IMG/VR virus record: IMGVR_UViG_3300044622_000387
Coordinates: 1 to 41,293 of that record
Strand: one strand, 5' to 3'
DNA from: a virus
Length of the DNA stretch: 41,293 nucleotides
Each line of letters opens with the position of its first letter. Positions within the stretch are counted from its first letter, which is position 1. This document shows, in pieces, positions 6,787 through 12,914 of this stretch. The notes under the pieces are model-generated. The model was not told the origin of the DNA. It searched no databases and was given only the letters and a program-made list of their open reading frames with translations. The position numbers were made by a program, and so were the translations under genes.

Positions 6787-7392
6787 ATGCAAATTACACT
6801 GTCACAACCCTCAAAGATGCCTTGCCAAGGTTGGAGCGTTCCAGCTCTCGCATGCAAGACAGGCTCAAAACTCGCACAGGTTGAAGGTTCCGTATGCCAT
6901 GGCTGTTACGCCCTCAAAGGATTCTACCGCATGCCTAACGTCCAACGCACGCTTCAGGCACGCTTAGCCCTAATGGAATCGCCCGAATGGGTGCCAGCTA
7001 TGATTGCCAAGATACGCGAAACGGAAAAGAGCGGCTTCTTTCGTTGGTTCGATAGCGGCGACCTTCAGAGCATAAAAACGCTCAAAGCAATCGTCCGCAT
7101 TGCCATTGCATTGCCTGAGATTCGCTTTTGGTTGCCAACGAAGGAGTATGGCATCGTCTCCGAGTATGTTGAATTGTTCGGCAGCTTCCCACCCAACCTT
7201 ACAGTGCGTCTCTCCGCTTACATGGTAGACAAAGCGGGCCCCAATAGCCTAGCTGAAGGCCTCGGCGTCACCACAAGCGAAGTATCCTCCACAAGCGGTA
7301 CGTGTCCGGCACCTACACAAGGCAACAAATGCGGCGATTGTCGCGCTTGCTGGTCCAAAGACGTTCAGACTGTCACCTATCGCATGCACTAA
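6787..7392 (+). CDS. GP88-family cysteine-rich phage protein
   Basis: This 201-residue protein matches the phage 'gene product 88' family (function unknown) by my recollection of its conserved features. The N-terminal Cys cluster is C13, C23, C37 and C40 ('VCHGCYALKGFY'). It is followed by the core 'FFRWFDSGDLQS' and 'FWLPTKE', and by a C-terminal cluster 'CPAPTQGNKCGDCRAC'. Eight cysteines in two groups suggest a bound metal or an iron-sulfur cluster. The gene sits on the strand opposite almost all others, after a structured 75-bp spacer and the AACACACTACAAA leader. Early, host-interacting expression is plausible but not shown. Confidence 0.8.
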   Translation: MQITLSQPSKMPCQGWSVPALACKTGSKLAQVEGSVCHGCYALKGFYRMPNVQRTLQARLALMESPEWVPAMIAKIRETEKSGFFRWFDSGDLQSIKTLKAIVRIAIALPEIRFWLPTKEYGIVSEYVELFGSFPPNLTVRLSAYMVDKAGPNSLAEGLGVTTSEVSSTSGTCPAPTQGNKCGDCRACWSKDVQTVTYRMH

Positions 7393-7396
7393 GCTT

Positions 7397-7606
7397 ATGA
7401 GAACCCCATTACTTACTGAGGTCAAAATCGCGCTTGAGGCGGCCCTGTGGCATATCAAAGACAACGAAGGGGTGGTTGACCTTATGGAAGACGCTCTACG
7501 CTCGTTAGAGGCCGCCATTGAGGCCGTGAACGGAGCAAAAGAGGACGCGCATCGCATGGAAGGACGCGTCAACGTAGACACTGACCTATTGGAGGAGCTG
7601 GTCTAA
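7397..7606 (+). CDS. Small helical protein, last gene of the rightward unit
   Basis: This 69-residue protein is almost entirely helical by composition, with heptad-like Leu, Ala and Glu spacing and an acidic C terminus ('DTDLLEELV'). It starts 4 bp after the GP88 stop, so the two are co-transcribed. The strong terminator at 7614-7646 follows eight bases later. No family is recognised; a small coiled-coil partner of the GP88 protein is possible. Confidence 0.65.
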   Translation: MRTPLLTEVKIALEAALWHIKDNEGVVDLMEDALRSLEAAIEAVNGAKEDAHRMEGRVNVDTDLLEELV

Positions 7607-7613
7607 CCAAAAC

Positions 7614-7646
7614 GCCCCTAGGTTCGCCGCCTAGGGGCTTTCTTTT
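7614..7646 (+). terminator. Strong intrinsic terminator between converging units
   Basis: GCCCCTAGG (7614-7622) pairs perfectly with CCTAGGGGC (7630-7638) around a 7-nt loop, and TTTCTTTT follows. It ends the rightward unit. Read from the other side, the stem is followed by GTTTTGGTT, so it may also weakly stop the leftward run that ends at 7650. Confidence 0.9.
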
Positions 7647-7649
7647 ACC

Positions 7650-7832
7650 CTAATTCCGCCCCACTTCACGTACCTCACGCGCTACCCTGCGCAGACTCGC
7701 CAGCAACGTCGCGAGCTGGCGCGCTAACCTACTCTCACGCCTATGCGCTAGCTCATACATGCTCCGCCATTTCGCGGCCTCACTCGCATAAAACTCGGCC
7801 TCCTCTTCTAGGGCTGCGCAATCTTCGCACAT
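7650..7832 (-). CDS. Small coiled-coil protein, end of the leftward run
   Basis: From ATG 7832 this is 60 aa, starting MCEDCAALEEE. A longer version from 7889 would overlap the previous gene by 82 bases, so I prefer the shorter one. The N-terminal CxxC may bind metal or form a disulfide. The rest is a charged Ala/Arg/Leu-rich helix. It is the last leftward gene and faces the terminator. The function is unknown. Confidence 0.5.
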   Translation of the reverse strand: MCEDCAALEEEAEFYASEAAKWRSMYELAHRRESRLARQLATLLASLRRVAREVREVGRN

Positions 7833-8128
7833 CGCAAGTCGTTCTCTAACAGCGCGATGCGCACATGCTGCGCCTGAATGATGCGCCAATACCGCTCGGT
7901 AAGATCGCGCAGGTCGTGTACCTCATTGGCCAGGTCAATCCCGTTCGGTAAAACTAAATTTGAATTTTGAATTTGAGATTTGATTTTGAAATTTGAAATT
8001 TGATTTTCAATTTCGGATTTGGAATTTGAAATTTGATTTTTGAAGTCCACCTTGAAATTTAGAAGTTGAATGTCTGATTTGCAAGGTAGACCGGCCAGCG
8101 CATCACTCGTTTTCAATCGTTCCAACAT
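7808..8128 (-). CDS. Hypothetical protein with an inserted Asn/Ser/Lys/Ile repeat tract
   Basis: From ATG 8128 this is 106 aa and overlaps the end of the HTH gene by 26 bases. Residues 1-25 and about 60-106 look like ordinary coding sequence; the C-terminal part ('LRDLTERYWRIIQAQHVRI') is a coiled-coil. Between them, residues of the type 'NQISNSKSEIENQISNFK' are encoded by the AT-rich repeat at 7954-8043. The repeat tract is unlike the rest of the genome in composition and keeps the frame open. The function is unknown. Confidence 0.55.
   Translation of the reverse strand: MLERLKTSDALAGLPCKSDIQLLNFKVDFKNQISNSKSEIENQISNFKIKSQIQNSNLVLPNGIDLANEVHDLRDLTERYWRIIQAQHVRIALLENDLRCAKIAQP
7954..8043. 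repeat. AAATTTGA-type AT-rich degenerate repeat tract
   Basis: About 90 bp built from imperfect 7- to 8-base units of the kind AAATTTGA, ATTTTGA and ATTTGAG, with almost no C on the plus strand. It lies inside the gene at 7808-8128 without breaking the frame. Similar tracts are, as I recall, scattered in Planctomycetes, Verrucomicrobia and some cyanobacterial genomes, so it may have been captured from the host. Confidence 0.85.
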
Positions 8129-8687
8129 GATCGTCAGGGGCTTTCGGCGGCTTAAGGGCCGCCATGAAAGCGGCAGAGATGTCGTTGTTCGTATGCAGAT
8201 GCACATGCTGGTGCAACTGATCCGGCACCTTGTTCTTCTCTAGGTTAGCATACTTGTCCAGTGTAATCCCCAAGGCCAGCACAGCGTCCTTGGCGGACAT
8301 CTCCGGCATCAACTCCATGACACGCTGTGCAGCCCCATCGATCACCGATTGTAGTTTGGCCTTCAAGTTTGTGTTGAAGTACGCATTACGGAACTGCGAA
8401 TCCATGTCCAGCGCACTCACCTTGATCTCGTCCACGCTCCGCTCGCTGATGCCGAGCTGCATGGCGATGGCTCGGCTGTGCTGACCAGTGATGAACAGAT
8501 CGAGCACCTTCTTCTGTATCTCAGGCGGTATACCAGCAAGCGCACCGAGGCCATTCACCTTCTCCTGTATCACGCCTGGCACATGCTTCTCTATCTTCAC
8601 GCCAGAAAGCCCGGCTAGCTGCCTAGCACGGGACTCTGGACTGCGATAGACTGCGTTGCGCTTCTTGCGCTTGGGTGCCTCGCTCAT
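8103..8687 (-). CDS. HTH protein, candidate terminase small subunit
   Basis: This is a 194-residue protein with a basic N terminus ('KRKKRNAVYRSPESRARQLA'). A helix-turn-helix lies around residues 68-89 ('AIAMQLGISERSVDEIK'), followed by a long helical region and a His-rich stretch 'LHQHVHLH' near the C terminus. A DNA-binding N terminus followed by helices fits small terminase subunits, which recognise the packaging site. However, the gene is separated from terL by the rightward unit and the divergent region, and an HTH transcription factor is the alternative. Its ATG overlaps the upstream stop codon as ATGA (8684-8687). Confidence 0.6.
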   Translation of the reverse strand: MSEAPKRKKRNAVYRSPESRARQLAGLSGVKIEKHVPGVIQEKVNGLGALAGIPPEIQKKVLDLFITGQHSRAIAMQLGISERSVDEIKVSALDMDSQFRNAYFNTNLKAKLQSVIDGAAQRVMELMPEMSAKDAVLALGITLDKYANLEKNKVPDQLHQHVHLHTNNDISAAFMAALKPPKAPDDHVGTIENE

Positions 8688-8929
8688 TCTCGTTCGCTCA
8701 TAAATGACAGATCCTCAGCCGTAATACCGTGGATCTCGCCAAAGGCGCTCTCCTTGATAGCCTGAAGCTGCATGTAGTACTTATCTGCCTTAAGAGCGAT
8801 CTTCAACTGGATATCAGCCTCCTGTTGACGTTCCTTCTCAAGCAGTTCAATCCTAGCTTTTAGCCGGTCAATCTCTCGTTCAGCCTGTAGCAGTAGCATC
8901 TCCGTAGCGATCGCGTGTTCTGGTGTCAT
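8684..8929 (-). CDS. Small coiled-coil protein
   Basis: This protein has 81 residues. Residues 5-55 form a continuous charged helix with heptad leucines ('REIDRLKARIELLEKERQQE'), which suggests a dimeric coiled coil. It is linked by an ATGA overlap to the gene after it, and its start overlaps the stop of the gene before it (8926-8929). No enzymatic motif is present, and the function is unknown. Confidence 0.65.
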   Translation of the reverse strand: MTPEHAIATEMLLLQAEREIDRLKARIELLEKERQQEADIQLKIALKADKYYMQLQAIKESAFGEIHGITAEDLSFMSERE

Positions 8930-9129
8930 TTTTGTATTTGTTCTTTAAGCTGCTCAATGATCGCTGCCTGTGCGCTGTTCTCAAGACGCAAGTCATGGAT
9001 GTCCTCCATAAACCGATTGGTCAGCATTCGCCCATAGCGGATGATCGCGTCCTTTGTCCAGTCGTCTAGCTCAACGCCGTCGCATTGAAGACCAGCTTCA
9101 ATCCAGTAAATCTCTTCGTCTGGTGTCAT
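8926..9129 (-). CDS. Hypothetical 67-aa protein
   Basis: This acidic small protein starts MTPDEEIYWIEAG and ends in a coiled-coil-like helix 'AIIEQLKEQIQK'. It overlaps the next and previous genes by four bases each, as ATGA junctions. Its N terminus resembles its neighbour at 8684 only in the MTP start. I do not recognise it. Confidence 0.6.
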   Translation of the reverse strand: MTPDEEIYWIEAGLQCDGVELDDWTKDAIIRYGRMLTNRFMEDIHDLRLENSAQAAIIEQLKEQIQK

Positions 9130-9419
9130 TTGTTCTTTATGTACTCTATACCATGTTGATCAAGCAGCGCATACAGCCGCAATGCTTCGCACTTCCATGT
9201 CACCCGTTTAGGCGCAACCTCAATTCCAGCCAACGCCTTTAACTTGTTTATCGTACCAGCACCAATGCCATACACGTTCTTGGATGTCGTGAACGACCAG
9301 CGTAAGTCCTGCATGTTGCTGATGTTAAGCAGTTCAATGTACCGCGCCATCTTAAAGTCTAGGGGCGCAATCCCGCACCGAGCTTCAACTCGGCGTATCC
9401 ATAGCTGACGCTTATTCAT
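9126..9419 (-). CDS. Hypothetical protein with a helix-hairpin-helix-like segment
   Basis: From ATG 9419 it is 97 aa; an ATG at 9428 would add three residues. The middle segment 'NVYGIGAGTINKLKALAGIE' looks like a helix-hairpin-helix (GxG followed by a Leu/Ala helix), a non-specific DNA-binding motif. The N terminus is basic. It follows the dNMP kinase with a short overlap (9412-9419) and precedes a string of coiled-coil micro-genes. A role in DNA metabolism fits the context but is inference. Confidence 0.6.
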   Translation of the reverse strand: MNKRQLWIRRVEARCGIAPLDFKMARYIELLNISNMQDLRWSFTTSKNVYGIGAGTINKLKALAGIEVAPKRVTWKCEALRLYALLDQHGIEYIKNK

Positions 9420-9891
9420 TGCTGCCATATTTCTTAAGTTCGTGTAGTAGTATGTGTTTAAACGTCTCGCTGCCGTCGTTGATCAGCGTGAAGTCTGGGT
9501 TGATCTGCTCCTGTTCGGTCTCGGACACATGATCCATCGGATCTACGCCGAATCGCCTGACTCGAATGACGATGCCGCCAAGCTCGCGGATAGCCGCAGC
9601 TTCGTTGAGGAAGCGCACGTCGTCGATGACTAGTAGCCTGTCGGGCGGCATGAAGCTCACCCACAACTGCGGGTCATATGCTCGGCCTGCCATGCCTAGG
9701 TCTTGCAGAAGCTTGCGCCCACGCTCGTCCTTCTCGCCATCCCAACCCATGTAGCGGCCAGCAAGCCGCTTGATCTCGTGCGCAAACGAGAAGAGCCGAT
9801 AGGCGGGGTAGCAATCCTGAACAACCGAAGCTGCGTAACTCTTGCCTGAGCCGGACAACCCAGTGAAGCCAATAATTTGCGGCAGACTCAT
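9412..9891 (-). CDS. Deoxynucleoside monophosphate kinase
   Basis: This 159-residue P-loop kinase probably converts dNMPs to dNDPs for phage DNA synthesis. The Walker A GLSGSGKS is at residues 11-18. 'LLVIDDVRFLNEAAAIRE' gives the central strand with its acidic residues, and 'GIVIRVRRFG' the next strand, an arrangement I know from phage dNMP kinases. The C-terminal part ('FTLINDGS') also fits that family. A strong Shine-Dalgarno (AAGGAGG) precedes the ATG, one of the few in this genome. It is flanked by micro-genes with four-base or short overlaps. Confidence 0.85.
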   Translation of the reverse strand: MSLPQIIGFTGLSGSGKSYAASVVQDCYPAYRLFSFAHEIKRLAGRYMGWDGEKDERGRKLLQDLGMAGRAYDPQLWVSFMPPDRLLVIDDVRFLNEAAAIRELGGIVIRVRRFGVDPMDHVSETEQEQINPDFTLINDGSETFKHILLHELKKYGSNE

Positions 9892-10079
9892 TTCCCCTCC
9901 TTCGTTGTCAGCTTATACGCCTGCGCCAGCACAAGGTCAGCGTCGAGCAGTGCAGCCCGGTCGCTCACAAACGCAGAGTGAGCATCGTAGTGCTTGAGCA
10001 GGCAATGCTTGAGCTGCTCAATGGCCGATGCAGCTTGGACCAAAACGTGCCGGTACATGATTAGTTCGTTTGCGTCCAT
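9888..10079 (-). CDS. Small helical protein
   Basis: This is a 63-residue, mostly helical protein with no motif I can name. Its stop overlaps the dNMP kinase start as ATGA (9888-9891), so translation of the kinase may be coupled to it. Two His and one Cys ('KHCLLKHYDAH') lie near the middle. The function is unknown. Confidence 0.55.
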   Translation of the reverse strand: MDANELIMYRHVLVQAASAIEQLKHCLLKHYDAHSAFVSDRAALLDADLVLAQAYKLTTKEGK

Positions 10080-10080
10080 G

Positions 10081-10422
10081 TTAGTTATACTTGTGCCACT
10101 TGTTGTTTTGATTCACGCCCATTCGACGCAGAGCGGTTCTGTGTTCGTACCCGATGCTTAACAGCGCATCAACCATCTCCTCGTCAGTAGGGCACACTTC
10201 CTTGCGAAAAGTGCTAGGATGTGCGCGGAGCCACATGTCTAGCTCAGGCCACCGGTTCGGCACCGTCTTGTCCGCGAAGTAATCCCACCACACGATCTGC
10301 GCCACAAATACCTGCATCCGTGTTGGAAGCTCCATGATCCGCGCTCTCCATTCCCGTGGATCGATCTTGCGTAAGCGCGCCACCCAGCCGTTCGATTGTC
10401 TCTGCCTGTTTCTGATTCTCAT
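10081..10422 (-). CDS. Hypothetical protein overlapping the preceding gene
   Basis: This frame is 113 codons long from ATG 10422. Internal ATGs at 10335 (MELPTR) and 10317 are alternatives. The part from about residue 28 on is Trp-rich and convincing ('MQVFVAQIVWWDYFADK', 'RWPELDMWL'). The first 25 residues are Arg/Gln-rich and overlap, in another frame, the coiled coil of the gene starting at 10495. Either translation starts inside the frame, or a frameshift joins the two. No family is recognised. Confidence 0.6.
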   Translation of the reverse strand: MRIRNRQRQSNGWVARLRKIDPREWRARIMELPTRMQVFVAQIVWWDYFADKTVPNRWPELDMWLRAHPSTFRKEVCPTDEEMVDALLSIGYEHRTALRRMGVNQNNKWHKYN

Positions 10423-10495
10423 CTTTTAGTCTTTTGTTTTCTGTTGTTAGTACATGGATCTTCTCCATGAGGTTGTCGATTAGTTGAGCACTCAT
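10244..10495 (-). CDS. Coiled-coil protein whose tail overlaps the next gene
   Basis: This frame has 83 codons. Residues 1-38 are a convincing coiled coil ('DNLMEKIHVLTTENKRLKDE'), but residues 45-83 are Gly/Ala/Asp-rich and lie over the coding frame of the gene at 10081-10422, a 179-base overlap. The real product may be a fusion made by frameshifting, or the tail may be a by-product of the overlap. It starts with an ATGA junction (10492-10495) with a tiny membrane-peptide gene. Confidence 0.5.
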   Translation of the reverse strand: MSAQLIDNLMEKIHVLTTENKRLKDENQKQAETIERLGGALTQDRSTGMESADHGASNTDAGICGADRVVGLLRGQDGAEPVA

Positions 10496-10578
10496 TCTCT
10501 GTCGAGGATAAAGCTCAGCGCCAAAGCTATGATGCTCAAGATAGCAATAGCAACCTGAATTTTAGGTGGGTTCTTCAT
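10492..10578 (-). CDS. 28-aa single-span membrane micropeptide
   Basis: This short ORF starts at ATG 10578, inside the end of the zinc-ribbon gene, and its stop overlaps the next start as ATGA. The product is basic at the N terminus (MKNPPK), then has about 16 hydrophobic residues ('VAIAILSIIALALSFI'), and ends in the charged residues DRE. A longer frame from 10686 exists but lies over the zinc-ribbon gene and has non-protein-like composition. The tight overlaps on both sides and the clean membrane helix support it as real. The function is unknown. Confidence 0.5.
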   Translation of the reverse strand: MKNPPKIQVAIAILSIIALALSFILDRE

Positions 10579-10708
10579 TTTTCTTTGCGTCGCAGTCTTC
10601 GCAGATCCAGTCGTCGAACAAGTCTTGCGTAAGCCAGATTCCGCACTCGGGGCATGTGGGCAGCTCTGCCAGCGGATCGCTGTCACCGGGGTAACCTGTG
10701 CTGATCAT
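10562..10708 (-). CDS. 48-aa zinc-ribbon protein
   Basis: From ATG 10708 the product is 48 aa with two CxxC pairs, 'CPEC' and 'CEDC', 16 residues apart between pairs. This is a typical zinc ribbon. I chose this start because a GGAGG Shine-Dalgarno lies at the right distance and the ATG overlaps the previous stop codon (10705-10708); the upstream extension to 10795 lies inside the previous gene. A role as a small nucleic-acid or protein-binding factor is likely for such ribbons, but its target is unknown. Confidence 0.65.
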   Translation of the reverse strand: MISTGYPGDSDPLAELPTCPECGIWLTQDLFDDWICEDCDAKKNEEPT

Positions 10709-10974
10709 TTCGCCTCCTTCCATTTCCCCAGCGTTCTCAGGAATGCTTCTGCCCGTTGGCGAGCGGTTGCCCTGAAATACCATTGGTCTTCCCAATTTCT
10801 TTCAATCTGGCGAGCCATTATCCAAAGCTGATCTTCTGTCAGCGCAGCCTCCGCCTCATGCATGGCGTTGAGGTCGTTGCAAAAGTCCATCATTCTCCGT
10901 GTATCAGAACTGTATGGGTGATCCCATAAGCCTGTTACTTCCGTGATCCGCTCGTTAATTTGTTCGTCAGTCAT
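10705..10974 (-). CDS. Phage ABA-sandwich domain protein
   Basis: From ATG 10974, preceded by GGAGGGG, the product is 89 aa. The central 'FCNDLNAMHEAEAAL' and the C-terminal 'ATARQRAEAFLRTLGKW' are hallmarks of the small phage family annotated as phage ABA sandwich domain, of unknown function. It is a common accessory protein in early regions of phages. Its start overlaps the previous stop as ATGA (10971-10974), and its stop overlaps the zinc-ribbon start in the same way. Confidence 0.75.
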   Translation of the reverse strand: MTDEQINERITEVTGLWDHPYSSDTRRMMDFCNDLNAMHEAEAALTEDQLWIMARQIERNWEDQWYFRATARQRAEAFLRTLGKWKEAK

Positions 10975-11186
10975 TTGCCCCTCCATTCTTGCATGGCTGA
11001 TACCGCAAACGCTGCACTAGCCCAAAATAGGACGAGCAATACAATGGCCTCCCATAGCTCTTCAGCGAAGTAAGCGATGGCCAGTCCGTCAAAGACGGCG
11101 AGAGTAGCAAAGCCCCAGAGGTACGGGACGGCTTTGTTGGAGTTGTCAGGTTCAAGTTTCATGTAACTTTGGTAGTGTTTATTCAT
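10971..11186 (-). CDS. Small two-span membrane protein
   Basis: From ATG 11186 the product is 71 aa and overlaps the end of the helicase C-half by eight bases. Residues 22-40 and 43-65 are hydrophobic and can form two membrane helices, separated by a short acidic turn ('AEELWE'). The N terminus is polar and the C terminus basic. I do not recognise it; the position inside a replication block is unusual for a holin. Confidence 0.6.
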   Translation of the reverse strand: MNKHYQSYMKLEPDNSNKAVPYLWGFATLAVFDGLAIAYFAEELWEAIVLLVLFWASAAFAVSAMQEWRGK

Positions 11187-11763
11187 TATGGAACGTAGCG
11201 GTTTTGCCTGTAAAGCGCAGATTTGCACTCACGCCGCACGGGCCGTTTCGTTGGATGGGTATGCCAACCTCGCGGAACTCTGCGTCATCAGAGAGCTTCA
11301 CAACCATCACGGCTGTAGCGTCTTGTCCGATTGCGCGACTTTCGCGAGCTTTACCCTGTTCATTTAGTTGCGTAATCGAGATGACTAAGCAACCTAATTC
11401 GATGCCAAGTAAACGCAGGCTCCGGCTCACCTCGGCCACTTCACGCTCACGGCTGCTGTCCTTGCCAAGGTCACACCTGACAAGCTGGATGTAGTCAACA
11501 AACAGCACACCGAGTCCGTCCGGGCTCTTCGCCATAGCTCGTGCAGTGGCGCAGATGTTAGCGATGTCATAGAGATCGTCACGCACCACCAAGCGGCTGT
11601 TATTGAGCTTCTGGATGGCGCTGTGGACGCCTCTGATGTCGCGCTCGTGCTTGGCACCTTCAGCGAGCGCACGCAGGCTGACGTTGCCTAGCCGGGCGAC
11701 GAGACGGTCGATGATCTGGTTAGCTGGCATCTCCAACGAGATGACGAGTATTCCTTTGTTCAT
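11179..11763 (-). CDS. DnaB-type replicative helicase, C-terminal half (split gene)
   Basis: This 194-aa protein is the second part of a DnaB-like RecA-fold helicase. It starts at the beta strand after the Walker A helix ('GILVISLEMP', residues 4-13). It has the Walker B 'VLFVDYIQLV' (Asp90), the sensor 'ISITQLNEQGKARES' (Gln132) and the C-terminal 'QRNGPCG' segment (171-177) that carries the DnaB arginine region. It lacks the P-loop and the N-terminal domain, which are encoded at 14002-14712. Placed end to end, the two parts have the normal spacing between GKT and SLEM (20 residues) and a normal total length (430 aa). Its ATG lies inside the end of the methyltransferase gene (44-base overlap). 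The two products probably assemble into one ATPase. Confidence 0.88.
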   Translation of the reverse strand: MNKGILVISLEMPANQIIDRLVARLGNVSLRALAEGAKHERDIRGVHSAIQKLNNSRLVVRDDLYDIANICATARAMAKSPDGLGVLFVDYIQLVRCDLGKDSSREREVAEVSRSLRLLGIELGCLVISITQLNEQGKARESRAIGQDATAVMVVKLSDDAEFREVGIPIQRNGPCGVSANLRFTGKTATFHNE

Positions 11764-12685
11764 TTAGTAATGTGATAAAAGCTAATGCTGCTGTGGCTGG
11801 GACAACGCCGTTTCCAAGGAGGCGCAACTCGTCTGTGCGATTGTCACAGGTGACGTACAACTCGGCATCGTCCAGCCTATCGGTAATCCCATCAACGTCT
11901 CCACCCAGCGTGGGTTGAGCTTGCCTGCTTGCGTCCTCTCCACCATCAGAGTCAGCTCCTTGTAGTCCCGATCCTCCTTGCCCCTGCCGCTCTTGTGGTC
12001 GCGAGCCGTTGGCGTTGCCCACGACTCTAGGCGGCTCCCATGCGTGCTGTGGCTGTCCGGGGCGGGAGGGCCATGCTTGAGCACCACAGTAGTAAGTGAT
12101 TCCTGACTGCCCTTCATGCCCCGTGATCTGTCCTGAAAACCTTGTCGTACCTCCGATGCCACCGGCGACGGCCATGATAAAGACTCGCTTGCGCTGGTGT
12201 GGCGCGCCGCATTGAGCCGCGCTGAATATTCCCCACGACACTTTGTAACCCATTTCTTCCAGATCGCTGATAACAGTGGAGAGTCCCAGCGTAATATGTC
12301 CTTCGACGTTCTCAAATAGGCAAACTCTTGGCTTGAGAATAGCGATGCCTTTAGCAATGTGTGGCCACAAGTGTCGTTCGTCTTCTGTCCCGAGTCGCTT
12401 TCCTGCTGCGCTGAAAGGTTGACACGGGTAGCCGCCAGATAAGATATCCACCTTTCCAGAAAACTCTGACCAAGGGAATGATCGTAAATCAGTCCAGATC
12501 GGAGCCGCATCAAGTTGCCCGCCTTCCATTCTCGCAAGTAAGCACTCGATTGCGAAGGCTTCGATCTCCGCATAAGCGACTGTGCGCAGCGGGATGCAGC
12601 GTCTAAGTCCGAGGTCGATTCCGCCATACCCGGAACATAACGAGATGTGAGTGATTTCGGCAGTATCCACATTAGCGCGTTCCAT
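11720..12685 (-). CDS. C5-cytosine DNA methyltransferase
   Basis: From ATG 12685 this is 321 aa. Motif I 'SLCSGYGGIDLG' binds S-adenosylmethionine. The catalytic Cys is C88 in 'GGYPCQPFS'. 'FENVEG' (residues 124-129) is motif VI and 'HQRKRVFIMA' is motif VIII. The C-terminal 'LRLLGNGVVPATAALAF' is the conserved last motif. The middle recognition region contains 'WPSRPGQPQHAWEPPRVVGN', typical of phage enzymes. No cognate restriction enzyme is present, so it most likely protects phage DNA from host restriction. Almost its whole length is also open in another frame on the same strand (11782-12672). Confidence 0.92.
   Translation of the reverse strand: MERANVDTAEITHISLCSGYGGIDLGLRRCIPLRTVAYAEIEAFAIECLLARMEGGQLDAAPIWTDLRSFPWSEFSGKVDILSGGYPCQPFSAAGKRLGTEDERHLWPHIAKGIAILKPRVCLFENVEGHITLGLSTVISDLEEMGYKVSWGIFSAAQCGAPHQRKRVFIMAVAGGIGGTTRFSGQITGHEGQSGITYYCGAQAWPSRPGQPQHAWEPPRVVGNANGSRPQERQGQGGSGLQGADSDGGEDASRQAQPTLGGDVDGITDRLDDAELYVTCDNRTDELRLLGNGVVPATAALAFITLLNEQRNTRHLVGDAS
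11782..12672 (-). other. Overlapping 296-codon frame inside the methyltransferase
   Basis: The frame offset by one base from the methyltransferase is open for 297 codons on the same strand. Its translation has segments such as 'WKKWVTKCRGEYSARLN', 'SWPSPVASEVRQG', 'WATPTARDHKSGRG' and 'LNPRWVETLMGLPIGWT'. I recall these patterns from hypothetical proteins annotated beside C5 methyltransferases. It could be an overprinted gene or a systematic mis-annotation of methyltransferase DNA. I do not call it a CDS. Confidence 0.35.
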
Positions 12686-12914
12686 TGCCTGGCCTTGCAG
12701 ACGTGTGACTATGTTGCCCCGTATACGGTTCAAGCAAATACTTCACCTCGATGAGATCCGTCGATTGGTTCTCCGGCAGAAGCATAAGCGCCTCCATCTT
12801 CGAGCCAAGTGCAGCCTTCTCGCCAATAGCGACGATGTCCTGCGTCTTCTTTGGGCGTGGTAGCTCCACGTTTTGCAGCACGTTAGTGCGGCGGATGAGT
12901 ACCCAATCGCTCAT
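12672..12914 (-). CDS. Small hypothetical protein between exonuclease and methyltransferase
   Basis: From ATG 12914 it is 80 aa, with an ATGA overlap to the exonuclease stop (12911-12914), and it overlaps the methyltransferase start by 14 bases. The N-terminal half has a folded look ('SDWVLIRRTNVLQNVELP', then a helix 'KMEALMLLPE'). The last 20 residues are Ser/Thr/His/Gly-rich and may be dispensable. The upstream extension to 13154 lies over the exonuclease and is Arg-rich, so I rejected it. The function is unknown. Confidence 0.55.
   Translation of the reverse strand: MSDWVLIRRTNVLQNVELPRPKKTQDIVAIGEKAALGSKMEALMLLPENQSTDLIEVKYLLEPYTGQHSHTSARPGNGTR

Noticed and set aside
7954-8043. CRISPR-like array
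   Set aside because: The units are 7-8 bp, imperfect and have no spacers; there are no cas genes. It is a simple AT-rich tract.
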